Positions 24,412 to 36,690 are shown, numbered from the stretch's first letter. The stretch: DNA of 64,000 nt from Gibbula magus (GCA_936450465.1 OW388291.1:77028436-77092435); one strand, 5' to 3'. Notes: generated by a model from the sequence alone, not told the origin. Numbers and translations: made by a program.

Positions 24412-24963
24412 CTTGAGAGACTAACTCGGTATGCTCACCTGGACTAGCGTCGAACAGCCACCGGGTATGTTTGGGGTATCTGGCCCCAACTGTAGCAGAC
24501 CCTTTCACTTCTAGTCTGTCTCCGTCGTCGTTGTCGCTCGATTTGGAGACACTGCCACTACTCACTGAGGACGCCGACCTGCTTGACTTGTTCTTGTGTC
24601 CTGACTTGAGCAGAATGGAACTGGTCTTGCTGGGTATCTCCATGGACGACGTCTGACTGTTGTTGTAGCTGGCCGCGTAGGAACTACTTCCGGAGCTGGG
24701 GGAACTATGTTTCTCCGAGGATGGTTTAAGTTGTAGAAAGGATGTCGCTGGAGCCATTCCCATTATACCAGGATTTGAGTAAAATTTCGCTTGGGCTGAG
24801 CCATCTTCAATTTGCTCCGATTTTTGATAAATTGGATTCATCGGCTTCCGTTCACTACCGGAAGTCGTTTGCTGAGGTTTGTCACGTGACATGGTTTCCA
24901 GGAGTTTGTCCCATTCCTCGTTATTTCCGGTTAGGTCAGAGTCGTCATCGGAACTTGGATCGT
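24412..24963 (-). CDS. RING-finger protein, exon 3 (two possible donors)
   Basis: Begins after acceptor TATAATTCCCAG (AG at 24965-24964). Its first two bases complete a codon with the single overhanging base of the preceding exon, giving DDPSSDDDSDLTGNNEEWDK. The rest is Ser/Lys/Thr-rich, with SSPSSGSSSYAAS and SSRSASSVSSGSVSKSSDND, and is probably disordered. Two donors 27 bases apart both end in phase 1: CCAG|GTGAGC (exon end 24439) and CAAG|GTTAGT (exon end 24412). Either joins to the last exon, giving 373 or 382 residues in total. GTGAGC is the stronger site. Confidence 0.75.
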
Positions 24964-25651
24964 CTGGGAATTATATAGGAAAAGGAACGTTATAGACGAT
25001 CAAACTCTTGAAGACTGTAGAAATACATGCCCTTAAGACCAAATCATTGTTTCATTCGGGTTAACTGTTGAAGGTAGTGTTATCCCAAATGTAACGAGCA
25101 AAAAAGTGAGCGTACCTCACTAACACCCCCGATTCTTCATGAGCGATCTATTTGATTCTGCATATCCTGTTCTATAAACATTTAAAAATAAGTTTGAACT
25201 ATGCAAAAGGAGATGCTAGACGCCCTGTCTAAAAATGCAAGCAATTTCACACGGAACCAACAGAAGTTGGAAATAATTAAGAGGAGGATCAAATCGTCAT
25301 CAATACATGGAGCCATCCGCAAGAGGAGCAGAATTTTTTTTAGTTTTGTGAGCTAGATCCCCTTCATCAGACTGAGGATTCTTGAGATTTGGTCTCATTT
25401 TATACCTATTTGAGGTCACTTGGTGCATTTGCATTGTGACGTCATAGAAAAGAGAATAAGGAGGTTGAGCATGTATTCTGTAGTGAATCACTTAATAATT
25501 GTGTAACCTTTACAATGAAAATAGATAAAGGATGGTATGATTATTCATATAAAAATAGGTCCACTTTATGTTTGTTTAATTTTCATGTGTGTTACCAGTG
25601 TGCTAAAATAACCCGGCGATATGTCTAAGAGGGCTAGGGATTCGGAGATTA

Positions 25652-25911
25652 CCGTATTTCCTCTAATAGCGCTTATTTTTTCAGCACCCCTTGACCCCCC
25701 GGTGCTTATTAGAGAACCGGCGCGTATTTCTTTAATAGAACATTGAAGTCAACTAAGGAAGCATCAATCTAATGGTTTAGACCCGGCGCTTATTAGAGAC
25801 CCGGCGCTTATTGGAGGCCCGGCGCTTATTTTCTCAACTACCCTTGACCCCCAGCGCTTATAAGAGGCCCGGCGCTTATTGGAAACCCGGCGCTTATTAG
25901 AGGAAATACGG
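25652..25911. mobile_element. Short TIR element with TA target duplication (Tc1/mariner/pogo-type MITE)
   Basis: CCGTATTTCCTCTAATAGCG at the left end is matched in inverted form at the right (TTAGAGGAAATACGG), each flanked by TA (25650-25651 and 25912-25913). The interior is a series of CCCGGCGCTTATT(A/G)GAG units, about seven in both arms. It lies in an intron of the RING gene. Confidence 0.85.
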
Positions 25912-26639
25912 TATACAAGGTAAGCGATCATTCAAGGCTTTACGGTATGTACTTTTTATAATCACAGGTAGTGTCTAAATGTTTGGTGAAAGAGAGTAGT
26001 TGAATGTATTGAAGCCCTTGCCCGGTTGTTCCTACTACTTGTAACTGATGACAGTGTGTTATGTACAAAGTATGGCTATTGCACAAAACTAAATAACTTA
26101 CACACTTCTCTAATGAATTCGAAACATTATCTGAGGCTCACAAAACAACGGAACGGTTCAACGAATCTTCAGGCAGTTGAGAATATGGACTCGATTTGTT
26201 AGGTTTGTTGCGTTGCGCTGCTATACAAGTTTGCTGAAGCGCAGCGCAATACACTTAGGAAACCAGCAGGCCACATTCTTTTGATGAATTCCCGTGAGAG
26301 CCGTGCCATTGACAAATAAACGTTAACTTTATTTTATTGTCTCTGTCATTAGCTTATGCAATATGTGTATGTTTCCTTCTTTTGTCAATCCAGTTAAGTT
26401 CAAATAGGTTTTGTTCAAATACCCATGAGAAAACACATCTGTGAGACGGGGATTGATTGTTGCTGTCAAGAGGGAAAAGTTTAAAGACATTACATCAGAC
26501 TACATTATACAAAGAGAAACAAATGAGAAATCCAATCCGGTGTATAAGGGTCGGAGCTCCTGTCAACGAATGACATTGAGATGAACTTTTTGAGGGGTTT
26601 TGGACGAGGTATTGGTTTTAGAAATAGTGCATGTCAGGC

Positions 26640-26852
26640 GGAAAAGCCATAGGTGACAATCCCCCTCCCCTTTCTCCTCCCAAGTCATATTTAGTACCCA
26701 TCAACACAATGTATGTTATTATTGTTTTGTTTTTTTTATATTGTATTCATGTATTGTTATTTTGTATTGTATTCTACCAAAGACTCTTTGAGTGTAAGAC
26801 AAATTTCCCATCTGGGATAATAAAGTTTATCTTATCTTATCTTATCTTATAA
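26640..26852 (+). repeat. LINE 3' end with (ATCTT)n tail
   Basis: A 3'-UTR-like run with GACAAATTTCCCATCTGGGA and TAATAAAGT ends in TTATC repeated five times. This matches the ends of non-LTR elements with short pentamer tails. No coding part remains. Intronic to the RING gene. Confidence 0.65.
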
Positions 26853-27399
26853 CACTACCTGTACTTCTCAAGGCCGCAGTTCCCGCCCATGTCGTTGTGC
26901 GCCGATGACTCCGACCTATTTCAGGGGTCATTTGTTTCATGATATCCTCGAAGGAATTTGATATACATGTATATTATTATATTAAGTACTTCAAAAAACG
27001 TTTGTCTCATTGGTAGGTAGACAGGGTGTTTGCATAAACAATAAAGTATAGCGTTTAGTCTCCAGACTCCAGATCACACGGATACCGCCAGACGCACTGA
27101 GAGCGAAATGTCAGCCATCGTACGTCTAATTACCAAGTGACTAGATTAGGTCATTCTGACATATTCATATAAAAACGTTTTTAATTTCAGAGGGATACTA
27201 ATATGAACTAAAAATGTTGAATTTCATGACATCTTAACGATTAAAATGTAATTACAGAATGACTGAAATAATTTGTGCCTACGGCAAATGTAAGTAAACA
27301 TTTGCAACATCGATGACGCTAAAAAATTCATTACACTGGTTGACCCTAACTTTTTTAAAATTATTTCTACATGACGATTGGTCGTTGATTTCTTGGTTT

Positions 27400-27620
27400 A
27401 TGTTTCACTTTCTCCGAGTATAACTCGGAGAAAGTCATGAAAGTGAAAAATACGCTATTTGAATAAACAAAATATATCAAGCATTGGCTGAATCTTATTC
27501 GCCGTCGCCGTCGCTGTATTTAGAACGTCATAGACGAACTGTGATGTCATAGCATTGTCTATGACGTCACGTCAACGTAAAAATATTGTATCTTTTCTTT
27601 GAGCATCGTATGGAGAAAGG
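27400..27620. repeat. Short hairpin and CRE-rich repeat shared with 47.95 kb
   Basis: A hairpin TTTCTCCGAGTATAACTCGG at 27410 precedes GCCGTCGCCGTCGCTG...TATGACGTCACGTCA. A similar block GACTCGCCGTCGCTGCATTT...TGACGTCACATTTG lies at 47955-48035. Confidence 0.5.
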
Positions 27621-28158
27621 GAATAAAGGATATTTAATTGAGTTTGCCCAATATCAGGTTTATTTCACCGAGTGTCATATTGGTAAAGTTGAGGATTCAT
27701 GAGATGCGCAGCCACGAGTGATTACATGAACTTTGCCGATGCAACGGGATAATATAGGCGTAGTTTTAGACAAAATAAATCAAGTATTCTATGCATAACA
27801 TACTTATAACAATTAGAAGATAAATAATTTCATTTCATCAATTTCCGGGATTCATTGTTATTCAACATAGGCAAAATTATTTTAAACCGACAGATTTAGT
27901 TGTGTTTTCATCTTCAATGGCATGATCAGGCACTTGGAGAAGATCGAAAGTTTAACCTATTTGCAGGTAAACATACTGTTTTTCAAACCTGTAAACACTT
28001 TTTATCTCTATTTTATCTCATTTCAAAGAAATTTACAGGCCTTTGTACGTGATTAGTGATATTTATAATGAGTATTAATAGTTTACCTCGACTGAGATTT
28101 TATGATTCTTTATTATAACTGTAAAAAGCACGTAAGACTAATTAATAGAAATACTTGC

Positions 28159-28194
28159 CTTCATCATTCAATAACTCCTCCAAAATAGCATCAT
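28159..28194 (-). CDS. RING-finger protein, 36-base micro-exon 2
   Basis: After a pyrimidine tract (TTTTTTTTCTTGG) and acceptor TTCGAAG, 36 bases encode NDAILEELLNDE. The exon is followed by GAAG|GCAAGT, a canonical GC-type donor. It enters and leaves in phase 1, which fits both neighbours exactly and yields a continuous acidic stretch into DDPSSDDDSD of exon 3. The exon is inferred from phase, splice motifs and composition. The upstream AG lies 16 bases after the tract, so the acceptor is less certain. Confidence 0.55.
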
Positions 28195-28524
28195 CTTCGA
28201 ATTTTGCATCAAAGCAACCAAGAAAAAAAATCTTGATCAAACAAATTAAAGTTAGTCTCCATTATGCAAATGAAAGAAGTGCATATTCACGTATCATTGG
28301 GCGGTTATTCGGCTGTGGTATTTCAGGGAATCGAATGGTATTCGACAATGTTTCTCGACAAATGAAATTACTGAAAATACTCCCTATTGGTTTACAATAA
28401 TATGTTAATCAAAGTACCATGGTTTAACAAACTTCAACGTAGCAGTCATTGCTTTGATTAGCGGAAAGTAGTTCCGGCTGATGGCCACTGGTCACGTACA
28501 GGACTGGTCACAGTGAAAATATCA

Positions 28525-28742
28525 GTGCCGTGTTCAAGATAGGTTTCAAAGTAATCGCTCAAAGAGCGATTACTTTGAAACCTATCTTGAACGCGATTGC
28601 TCAATGTAGCGCTACGTAGCAAGGCGAGCAAACTTTGAGGAATTTGCACTGTGTCGTTCAATAAGGAAGAAGCGCTCATTGAGCGCTACATTGAGCGCTA
28701 CATTGAGCAATTTAAGCGCTCGCTGCTATTGAACGGGGCGCA
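28525..28742 (+). mobile_element. GCTCAATGAGCG hairpin MITE, copy 3
   Basis: Begins CCGTGTTCAAGATAGG. A near-perfect 29-base hairpin (GTTTCAAAGTAATCGCTC and its complement) is followed by GCTACGTAGCAAGGCGAGC, CTGTGTCGTTCA and three GCGCTACATTGA units, ending TTGAACGGGGC. The ends form a short inverted repeat. It lies in intron 1 of the RING gene. Confidence 0.85.
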
Positions 28743-29819
28743 GATTTATACCTTCACTGTGGCTTGACAGACAGTATGTGTCACTGATAAATGCCAGTAT
28801 TGCATCGCTCATTATATAATTAACCATGGTATATATAGCTTTGCCCTCGATCGTAAATAATAAAATTAGGTGATAAAGACAACGGGTAAACATGTGGCAT
28901 CTGGATGCCGAAACTTCTGCGAACTAATTTCTGATCGGTCGCTGTGACATTTCTTTTTAAATTATACTGCATCCAAATTGATGAAGTCAAGTTAAAAGGA
29001 ATACTAAATGGTCCCCGTGTTAAACCTTACAAGCTCTCTCTCTACGTTAGATTGGCTCGTCTAACCAAGTTATCGCTCTCTCTATTGTCTTGATTGATTG
29101 AGCCTCTATAACAGCTTCTTCTAATTCTAGGGTAAGCTTCATGTACTTGATACATGTGGTTGAAAAAAAATGTTCGTCATTTAAAGGTTTGAAGATAGAC
29201 GCATATTTCTATCTTTGTGGTAACATCTTGACTCCGAGCTGTGAAACATCATTTTCAATTATATTTGTTCAGGAGGAAATATGAATATAATTAAATGTCC
29301 ATCTAAACGCGGAAATCTTAATGAGATCTTTTTTATGAATATATTTCAAATGAACTTTGATTAACATGAAAATTATTTTTTTTAACACGCTTTGCAATGC
29401 AGGTATATCATGTATTTTTTGTAATGTCAATGTAAAAGATGTTAATTTTCTTTCGTCATGTTTGTTTGCTTTAAATATTTGATATGTTCATATATATCCT
29501 TCCAGTGCTCTTCATGTACACAAACATTTCTAAATACAGTATATGTTTCAAGCGCCCTGCACATAGAAAAACTAAATGAAGTATTTCTCGGGAAGAGCGA
29601 ATATTCAAGTGTTGTGTTGCAGCCGGCCCTCGAATGCATGATAGGTCTAGTTCAAGTATTTATAATCTTAAATATGTTGAATAAAAGAGTCCCTTTGTGA
29701 GGAAATATGAGCGCCATACAAGTTGATAAGTAAGAGAACAATACATAAGAAGAATCAACTGACTGCAAAAGCACTGGTCATGAGCCATTATACTATCTCC
29801 CCGACACGAATATACTTAC

Positions 29820-30156
29820 TGTTCCACGACACGAAGCTCGACCCGCCCACACTGAAGACGACTTCTTCAAATCCGTTGGACGGCCGACTGTTGGTCTGAG
29901 AGCGCATAAACTTATCCACTTCGTCCAATCGCTCGGAATTTCGTCGTTTTGACCTGTCTGAACATGTCGGACAAGAGAAGTCGCGACTTTTACAAAATTT
30001 CGGCGCAAACTCCAAACAGCTGCGACAGTAATAGTGGTTCCTACAGTGAAACGCGGTCACTTTTACGTTCCGCTGTTTGCAAATGTCACAATGACCCGAT
30101 ACGAAGTCCAGACCGCTTTTGTTGTAGAGGAACCCGCCTCCCGATCTTACCTCCAT
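29820..30156 (-). CDS. RING-finger protein, exon 1 (RING domain)
   Basis: Start ATG lies in a good context (CAGACATGG). Residues 22-65 form a RING: CDIC, then FHCRNHYYCRSC, then FSCPTC. The pattern is C-x2-C-x11-C-x2-H-x2-C-x2-C-x17-C-x2-C, matching the RING-HC consensus. RING domains of this type usually recruit an E2 enzyme for ubiquitin transfer; that role is inferred from the domain class. After the RING comes a basic stretch (DRSKRRNSERLDEV) and FEEVVFSVGGSSFVSW. The exon ends with a strong donor, AACA|GTAAGTAT, in phase 1. Joined with the exons at 28159-28194, 24412/24439-24963 and 22948-23171, it gives about 373 residues: RING at the N-terminus, a disordered Ser-rich middle, and an acidic C-terminus. 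I do not recognise an orthologue. Several repeats sit in its introns, as expected of a real host gene. Upstream untranslated exons may exist. Confidence 0.8.
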
Positions 30157-30196
30157 GTCTGTGTCAGGAACAATAAGCGTGCGTCACAACCCATTA

Positions 30197-30220
30197 TGAC
30201 GTCATGTCTTTATGACGTCA
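30197..30220. promoter_or_regulatory. Two CRE palindromes upstream of the RING gene
   Basis: Perfect TGACGTCA octamers at 30197-30204 and 30213-30220 lie 41-64 bases upstream of the ATG. The octamer is the binding site of CREB/ATF bZIP factors, and its position fits a proximal promoter. The same octamer also occurs inside repeats elsewhere in the window, so regulatory use is inference. Confidence 0.45.
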
Positions 30221-30249
30221 AGCCGGTAAGGTGACTGTCTTTTGCTAAA

Positions 30250-31880
30250 CTTTCATCTGCTATGCGCTACGTACGAGCGTTGCACGCAATGCTACGGCGT
30301 AATTATACAAGGACCTGGTAAATTCAATAAGTGCGTGGTTGTATCAACGTTTGAATGACAGAAAAATTGTTTAGCAAAAGGATAATGTTAAATTGTTTTA
30401 TTTAAAGGATATGAACAAATTAGAGAATCGATTAGCTACAGGCTGCATGAAAACAGTTCTCGGGCAGAACGAGGGCGGTATGATTTCTTTTCATTGTTTG
30501 TTGGAAAACTAATAACGATGGAGGAGTACATTATAATTTTACATCAACATATACCTTGAAAGTGTTAGAAGTATATAAAACGGAAGCACATCCGTTCTTA
30601 CAGACACATATATTTGGGGAGCAAATGTTTAGCAAAAATGATGCGGAAAATTCTTAATTATTTTTAAAAAAATGGCCTTAAAAAGATGTCAAGCACACAC
30701 ATATAAGTGTTGCACCGGGGTCTTTGTGTACAGACGACTTTCTGAAATTTAGGGGACCTGCATGTCTTTGATGTGGGGTGTTGTTTCATGAGGAGATTAA
30801 AAATGATGGTTTTTGTGAAAAGCTGAATCGTATGATGAAATACCATAACGAAACATGAACCACGAAATATTGAGGTAAAATATGTCATAGATTACATATT
30901 AATTGGCTATTTGTTCTCCATCTGTCACAGATTACATATTTACTTATGGAAATTAATTAAGCCAAAGCGCGAATGAACCGTCCAAATGCCTAGTGTTTAT
31001 TCAGTAGTTTTTCCAGGCGTTGAACAAGTACCACTTCTTTCCACATTAATAGATCAGCATTGTTTCAAAACACATTCTAAGTTTCAAGCAAACTTTATCC
31101 GAGATGTTGATATGCCAAATTGCACAAAAATTAAAACAAAAGTCAACATTTAAAAAAGATTAGGATTAATGTGCTTTAGGCACGTTAGGTCATGATCAAC
31201 CACTCGTCTGGTGAAGCTGTACACTATGATCCAAGGCCTGTAAACACAAGTGCTATCAATGTCTGTAAGTGAGTAACTGAATCGCTTGGGTCTATATTTA
31301 TATATACATGTCATCCTGACCCTTTGAAGGTAAGCCGTCTACTGACCATCCTCGATAGTTCAAGATATTGGAAATCAGAACGTATACCCTGGTGATATCG
31401 AGGATGACAGAACGCAAGTTGTTTGAAATACAGAATGTGTTCGGATCATTGAATATTTCAATTAGTTTATTCTTTCAAACTTTCAATTGTTCTGACCAAG
31501 TATCTTTCTCTTAACTTCTGCATGTTCTCATCTTGAAAAGCGAGGAATTTTCTCATCTTTAAAAATACGAGTCGATTTACAATGTATATGTTTTCTTCTT
31601 GCTGATTTAAAAATTTTCAGTAACACGAACATTAATGTTAGGTTTTTAACACCTAATTGTTCAAGACCTGAGGCTTGTTATTGTGTTTTCGTAGATAATC
31701 ACCATTAACAAGCAAAAAAGTGAGCGTGGCTCACTATATATCCCCGACTGTTAAAGTTTGACATTTTTATTTTACTTATAGGGAGAGGTGTATGCACACC
31801 TAAGGACTGATAAGCTATGAAATCTAATTGCTAAGATTAATTAATAACGTGTTTGTTAAAAGGGAAGGACAAGTCTCTTC
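30250..31880. other. No gene recognised
   Basis: Intergenic AT-rich sequence upstream of the RING gene. Two stretches near 25100 and 31714 share AGCAAAAAAGTGAGCGT...CTCAC, indicating a dispersed repeat. Confidence 0.4.
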
Positions 31881-31885
31881 ATGTA

Positions 31886-33105
31886 AGAGTTATTGAAGGG
31901 TCCAAATGACGGGGGCTCCATAATGATGTTTAAATGCTACTGAAGTAAGAGAAACTGATCATACAAAGTGATCAAAATAGCAGAGATGATTTTCTATAAC
32001 ATGACATATCATATCTGACATCAGAAATTTGGTTGCAGGACAGAAATGTACTTGAAACATCGTATTTAGTGAATTTGGTTGCAGTCCCCTATAGGGATCT
32101 GCAACCAAATTTATTTACAGCAATTATTCATCATTATTCCTACCTTGGCAAATAAATATTTGGTTGCAGAGAAAAAATAGTGTGTTGACAAGCACATAGG
32201 ATAATCTTGGTTGCAGAGGTTTTCAAATTTATTAAATTTGACAAAAAAACGATGACATTTTCTGAATCATTTCGACAAGTTCTCTCTCGCTAAGTGTATG
32301 ACGTAATGAAACCAATGTAAGTAACGCATCCTCCCATTGGCTCATTCCGCATCAACCATTTCTAAACAAAACAAAAACATTCATGTTTATTAATTCTGGT
32401 TGCTTTTATCCACGTTTCTAGATAGAAACTATTCATTAAAATAACTTAATGTTGTTTATTTCCAATAAAACTAATTTAGCAATCAAAGATATCTATGACA
32501 ACCAATCAGAATTGTGATAAGATTTGACATTCATCTCGCGGCCACGTTGTCAGCTGGTTGTAAACAAAAACGTAAATTAATGCTTAAATTTTGACAAAAT
32601 GTGTCAAAAGTGCCTACCTAGACATGCCTTATGGTAGGTGTTAAATCAAACAAGGTTAGTGGGTAGTTTCTATCTATAGCATTAGAAATGACAGCAACAT
32701 GATAATATGACATGATCGAAAACCAGACTCGATAACGATCGCTAAGAAGTTTCCGCTAACTGTAAATATTGAAATAAAAGGCAAGGTAAGTTTCAACATT
32801 CATCAGATCATGATATTTTCCTTCTGCAACCAAATTGTGTCAAGTTAAGGCTGTTCTGTTTGATGAAAACATGTATTTTGATGGTTTAAAAAGTTTGGTT
32901 GCAGTTGCCTATAGGGACTGCAACCAAATTCAGTAATGACCCGATTTCCATGTGAAGTTATAATCTGCAACCAAATTCAAAGATATCATGTTATAAATCA
33001 TGCTATAGATAATTATTTCAGCTATCATCTGAACAATTTTGAAGAGTTTGGTTGCATTTTATGGTTATTTTAGACACCCCATCATTGGGACCCTTTAATT
33101 ACTCT
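31886..33105. mobile_element. 1.2-kb TIR element with TTTGGTTGCAG subterminal motifs
   Basis: The left end AGAGTTATTGAAGGGTCCAA then ATGACGGGG is matched at the right end in inverted form (CCCCATCATTGGGACCCTTT, AATTACTCT). Both ends are flanked by TA (31884-31885, 33106-33107). Inside, the motif TTTGGTTGCAG or its complement CTGCAACCAAA occurs about ten times in two clusters, 32027-32220 and 32820-33058. Two of these pairs form small hairpins around CCTATAGGGA. There is no coding frame, so it is non-autonomous. The TA duplication suggests a Tc1/mariner-type mobiliser. Confidence 0.8.
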
Positions 33106-33439
33106 TAGGCCCCTTTTAAAAAAAAGGTGGTTTTGGAAAAGTGGGAGTAAGAATAACTTGAAAAGGTAGGGATAACATAAATCACTACTGCCATGACCAA
33201 TGATATCAACTTTATTTTGGAAATTAATACATCATAATGATTCATTCGAGTGACTTGAAACAACAGGTACATGGAAGCACACGCATGTTACAAAAGTGAG
33301 GGATATACAGCAGTGTAGGCCTGTGGCTGAAAGGAAAGAACATTTAACTTTTTCTAAAATAAAACCAGTCGAAAACTAAAAAAAAAGTAAAATCAACAAG
33401 AACACAGAAGTAGCTAGTGATGAAAGTTACATGAAAAAG

Positions 33440-33985
33440 AAAATGATAAAGTCAACAAATGACAAAACAGTAGTAGCGTTTAATGAAAGTTACATAAGAA
33501 ATTTTACCCCGATTAAATCCAAAATACAAAACAATTGACAAAAATATTAAAATCACCAAATCGTGTTTAATTTCGCTCTGCACCTCTCCCAGTGGTAAAG
33601 AAGGCATGTGCCAAATTTGAAAAAGATGAGATAAATAGTTTTTCTGTAATCGATCGGACATTCTAGCTTCGAATATGACTAAGTAAAAAAGTCAAAAAAA
33701 TCTTCAAAAGTTAAAAAATTCACCAATTCTATTGAAATGTCCGACTGCATCGCTCCTAGTGGTGAGGATGACATGTGCCAAATTTGGAAAACAATGAGAT
33801 GGATAGTTTTCCTGTAATCGATCGGACAAACAATGCTAAGAATGACTAAAAAGTTAAAAAATACAAAAATTCTCAAAAATTAAAAAAAACGTCAATTCGG
33901 TTTAAGTTCCGCACTGCACCCGTCCTAGTGGTGAAGAAGACATGAGCCAAATTTGAAAAAGGATTAGATGAATAGTTTTTATTAC
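33440..33985. repeat. Tandem repeat, unit about 180 bp, three copies
   Basis: Each unit has CCTAGTGGTGA(A/G)GA or a variant, ATGTGCCAAATTTG(A/G)AAAA, GATAGTTTT(C/T)CTGTAAT and CGATCGGACA, followed by an A-rich stretch. The third copy breaks off near 33985. The GATCGGACA block recurs at 34975. Confidence 0.8.
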
Positions 33986-33999
33986 CCATGTGGTACTTC

Positions 34000-34690
34000 G
34001 TAAAGGGGTTTCATAACAAACTGTTATGACACATATGTGTCATAACACCTTCAAGTAATTTGATTGGCTAACCATGAACTTTGACACTGCCTGGACTACT
34101 TTATTCATTCATAAAACGAACGTGAATTCATTCATGAGTATTTTACGACAACACTTATAATTAAAATATGTCTAATTTTTCAGTTTATTCAGGAACTCGT
34201 ACTCACCGCAATGATTGATGTTAATGAATAATAAACATATAGACCATGACTAGAGCAGAGCTTAATATCACAAAGTTTAGAAAGGAGCAATACTTTTTGC
34301 TCTCAATCTTACCGTTGGGAATGACATTGCACCAAACGCTCAGTGAAAATAATTTGTTCGTAATGGTGCAGGTGCACAGTGAATTTATACTCACAAGACA
34401 AAAATAACCGAAAGGAAAGCCATTTGAACAGCGATCGATGTTCATCTAAAACTTACATTCAATGAGGTTGTTTTAGTTTGTTTACACATTCCGACGACGA
34501 GAAAACCGCGAATGGCCATGGCATGATGTCATTCAAAGGACGGATAACTCCCATCTCATGTCCTCGAGCAGATAGATGTTATATTACGTACGCTTCCTTC
34601 AGCATGATTAGTGCAACTGGTTTCGCCATACCAAACATCACGGATTATAGAATGTTTTGGTTTTAAAAGCGTGAATATTTAACGTCGCAA
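34000..34690. other. No gene recognised
   Basis: Contains a small inverted repeat TGTTATGACACATATGTGTC at 34021. Open frames show no recognisable content. Confidence 0.4.
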
Positions 34691-34811
34691 TATTATGAAC
34701 TTATAGATGCTGTGACAGGGTTGATATTACTCCGCTGTTCCGTTCCTTTATAAGGACAACAGAAATATATTTTAAAACACAATAAATCGTATGAAATACA
34801 TGTTGGTAATA

Positions 34812-34973
34812 AATAGGATACATAACTCGTTCCCCTTTCATATCAAGTTTATGTCCCTCGTGAACTAATTTTGGTTTGTCTCTCGCCAAGGCTCGAGACA
34901 AAGCAAAATTATTTCACTCGGGACATTAACTGGATATGAAAGGGGAAGCTCGTTAGATATCCTATAATTCTGC
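34812..34973. mobile_element. Palindromic MITE, about 70-bp arms
   Basis: ATAGGATACATAACTCGTTC plus CCCTTTCATATC at the left is mirrored by GATATGAAAGGGGAAGCTCG and ATATCCTAT at the right. The loop lies in CTCTCGCCAAGGCTCGAGAC. Non-coding hairpin, related in design to the one at 5136. Confidence 0.75.
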
Positions 34974-35099
34974 AATCGATCGGACAAAAAAATGTCTTCG
35001 GACGGACGGACGGAATCGTTGGTATTACTATGTACCCCGAACCGTTGGTCGGGGGTATAAAAACACCAATAACAACAACAATCACATTTCAATTTGATT

Positions 35100-36690
35100 G
35101 GACTGTTTTAAAAACTGCCCAATGGCTGTTGGGGCCGGACTTTGGGAAATGCAAAATACCTACCGTGAGAGGATAAGAATACCCCAATGGTGCACTAAAT
35201 TTAGCAATATGGTAAACCCACTTTCCGGTTTTGAACGGAAATACACAGAATATGTGTGTGACTGAAGGGAACAAACCACGATGCTGTATACGTTATTAAA
35301 ATGTATTGATCAGACATATGATGCCGTTTAATCCAAGATACACAACGAGCTGCTACATGTTGACAGGTATGTGTTTAAGGAACATTAAAGTAAGAAAACG
35401 AGGATATATATTTTCATAGTTGGTTGATAAGTACATACGTTATACATTTGAAGGTTTATTGTATACATGTATTCGATTGGTTCGCTTCCCTCCGATGGAG
35501 TACACATCATTCAAACATAAATATTTCATACAGAACACATTATAAATCAATGTATAATTTTGTTTAGTATAGTACAACACATGCGTGTCCTTCGGTTTGC
35601 ACATAGGACAACTGCACTTATGACTCGCCGGTTGAAGATAACGCTGTCTAATAACATCGCGTGTTTCCTATTGACGTGACGTCATAATGGCTAAAATATA
35701 ACGTCATAATATGATTAATATCAGCGCTACGGTCGCACTGGAGTGTGTCCCATTTATTGCCGAGTTCGTGACATTAAGTGTGATTTAAATAAGCGAGTGA
35801 TAAATAAAGTACTAACCTACATTTGTATGAAACTCGCGAATGGTATCGATATCAAACTTTAGCTCGTCAAATACCAATTCTACCATGACATTTTAAAATC
35901 CTTGTTTTTGATTACTGGTAATTTATTTTACCGTCGAACGGAGGTTAGACTTACCAAAACTTAAAAAAAACACAGTACGTTTATCTCCTAAACCACTCAC
36001 ACGTTTCATAAATATGTTATTTAACGTCGTTTAGTATTCTCGATATTCCCATCACTGTAAAATATCAGGGTGTGGACGGTGTGTGCGCATGCGCACTGTA
36101 AATGACCGGAACCGGAAGACCAGCTGAGTAGTACATGGGGGTAATTATATGGACATGAATAAGGGTGATTATTGAGGCAAAATAGTAAATAATTTAGGAC
36201 CTTTACATTGTTATGTCTAAAATGGCACTAAAATATTGAAAACAATAATCTATTTCGTAATATAGCCATGCTGTCTATCGATCTTTTGAGAATTATTTTG
36301 GATCTGGGGAATTATTACCTTCCGCACCTTCTTGACAAATCTAGGAATTATTTAAAAGTTATTAGCGAGCAGGGAAAGGTCACACATAGGACTCGAGTCG
36401 ATCGTGGAAAGAAACTAGTTTCATAGATAAACCAGCCCTTGGGAAATATGTGGACATTGTCGGCTGGAGGAGCAGTTACAAGTTCTATTTCGTTATTACA
36501 TTACGCCACAATTATTCCATGTTACAATTGTTCCTTAAAATGTTTTTGAATCTTAGTGATAATTGTCTCAAATAGATGTCGACACGATATTACTTTAGGA
36601 ACTTTTCGAATCCATTTCCCATTATTGCAACATTCAATATGCTAAATATAAATGAAATTTGAACATGCATTCTTGCTTATACAAATTTAA
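35100..36690. other. No gene recognised; decayed hairpin near 35815
   Basis: ATGAAACTCGCGAATGGTAT and CGTCAAATACCAATTC (35827-35880) resemble the 5136 hairpin family in decayed form. No exon is supported. Confidence 0.4.
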
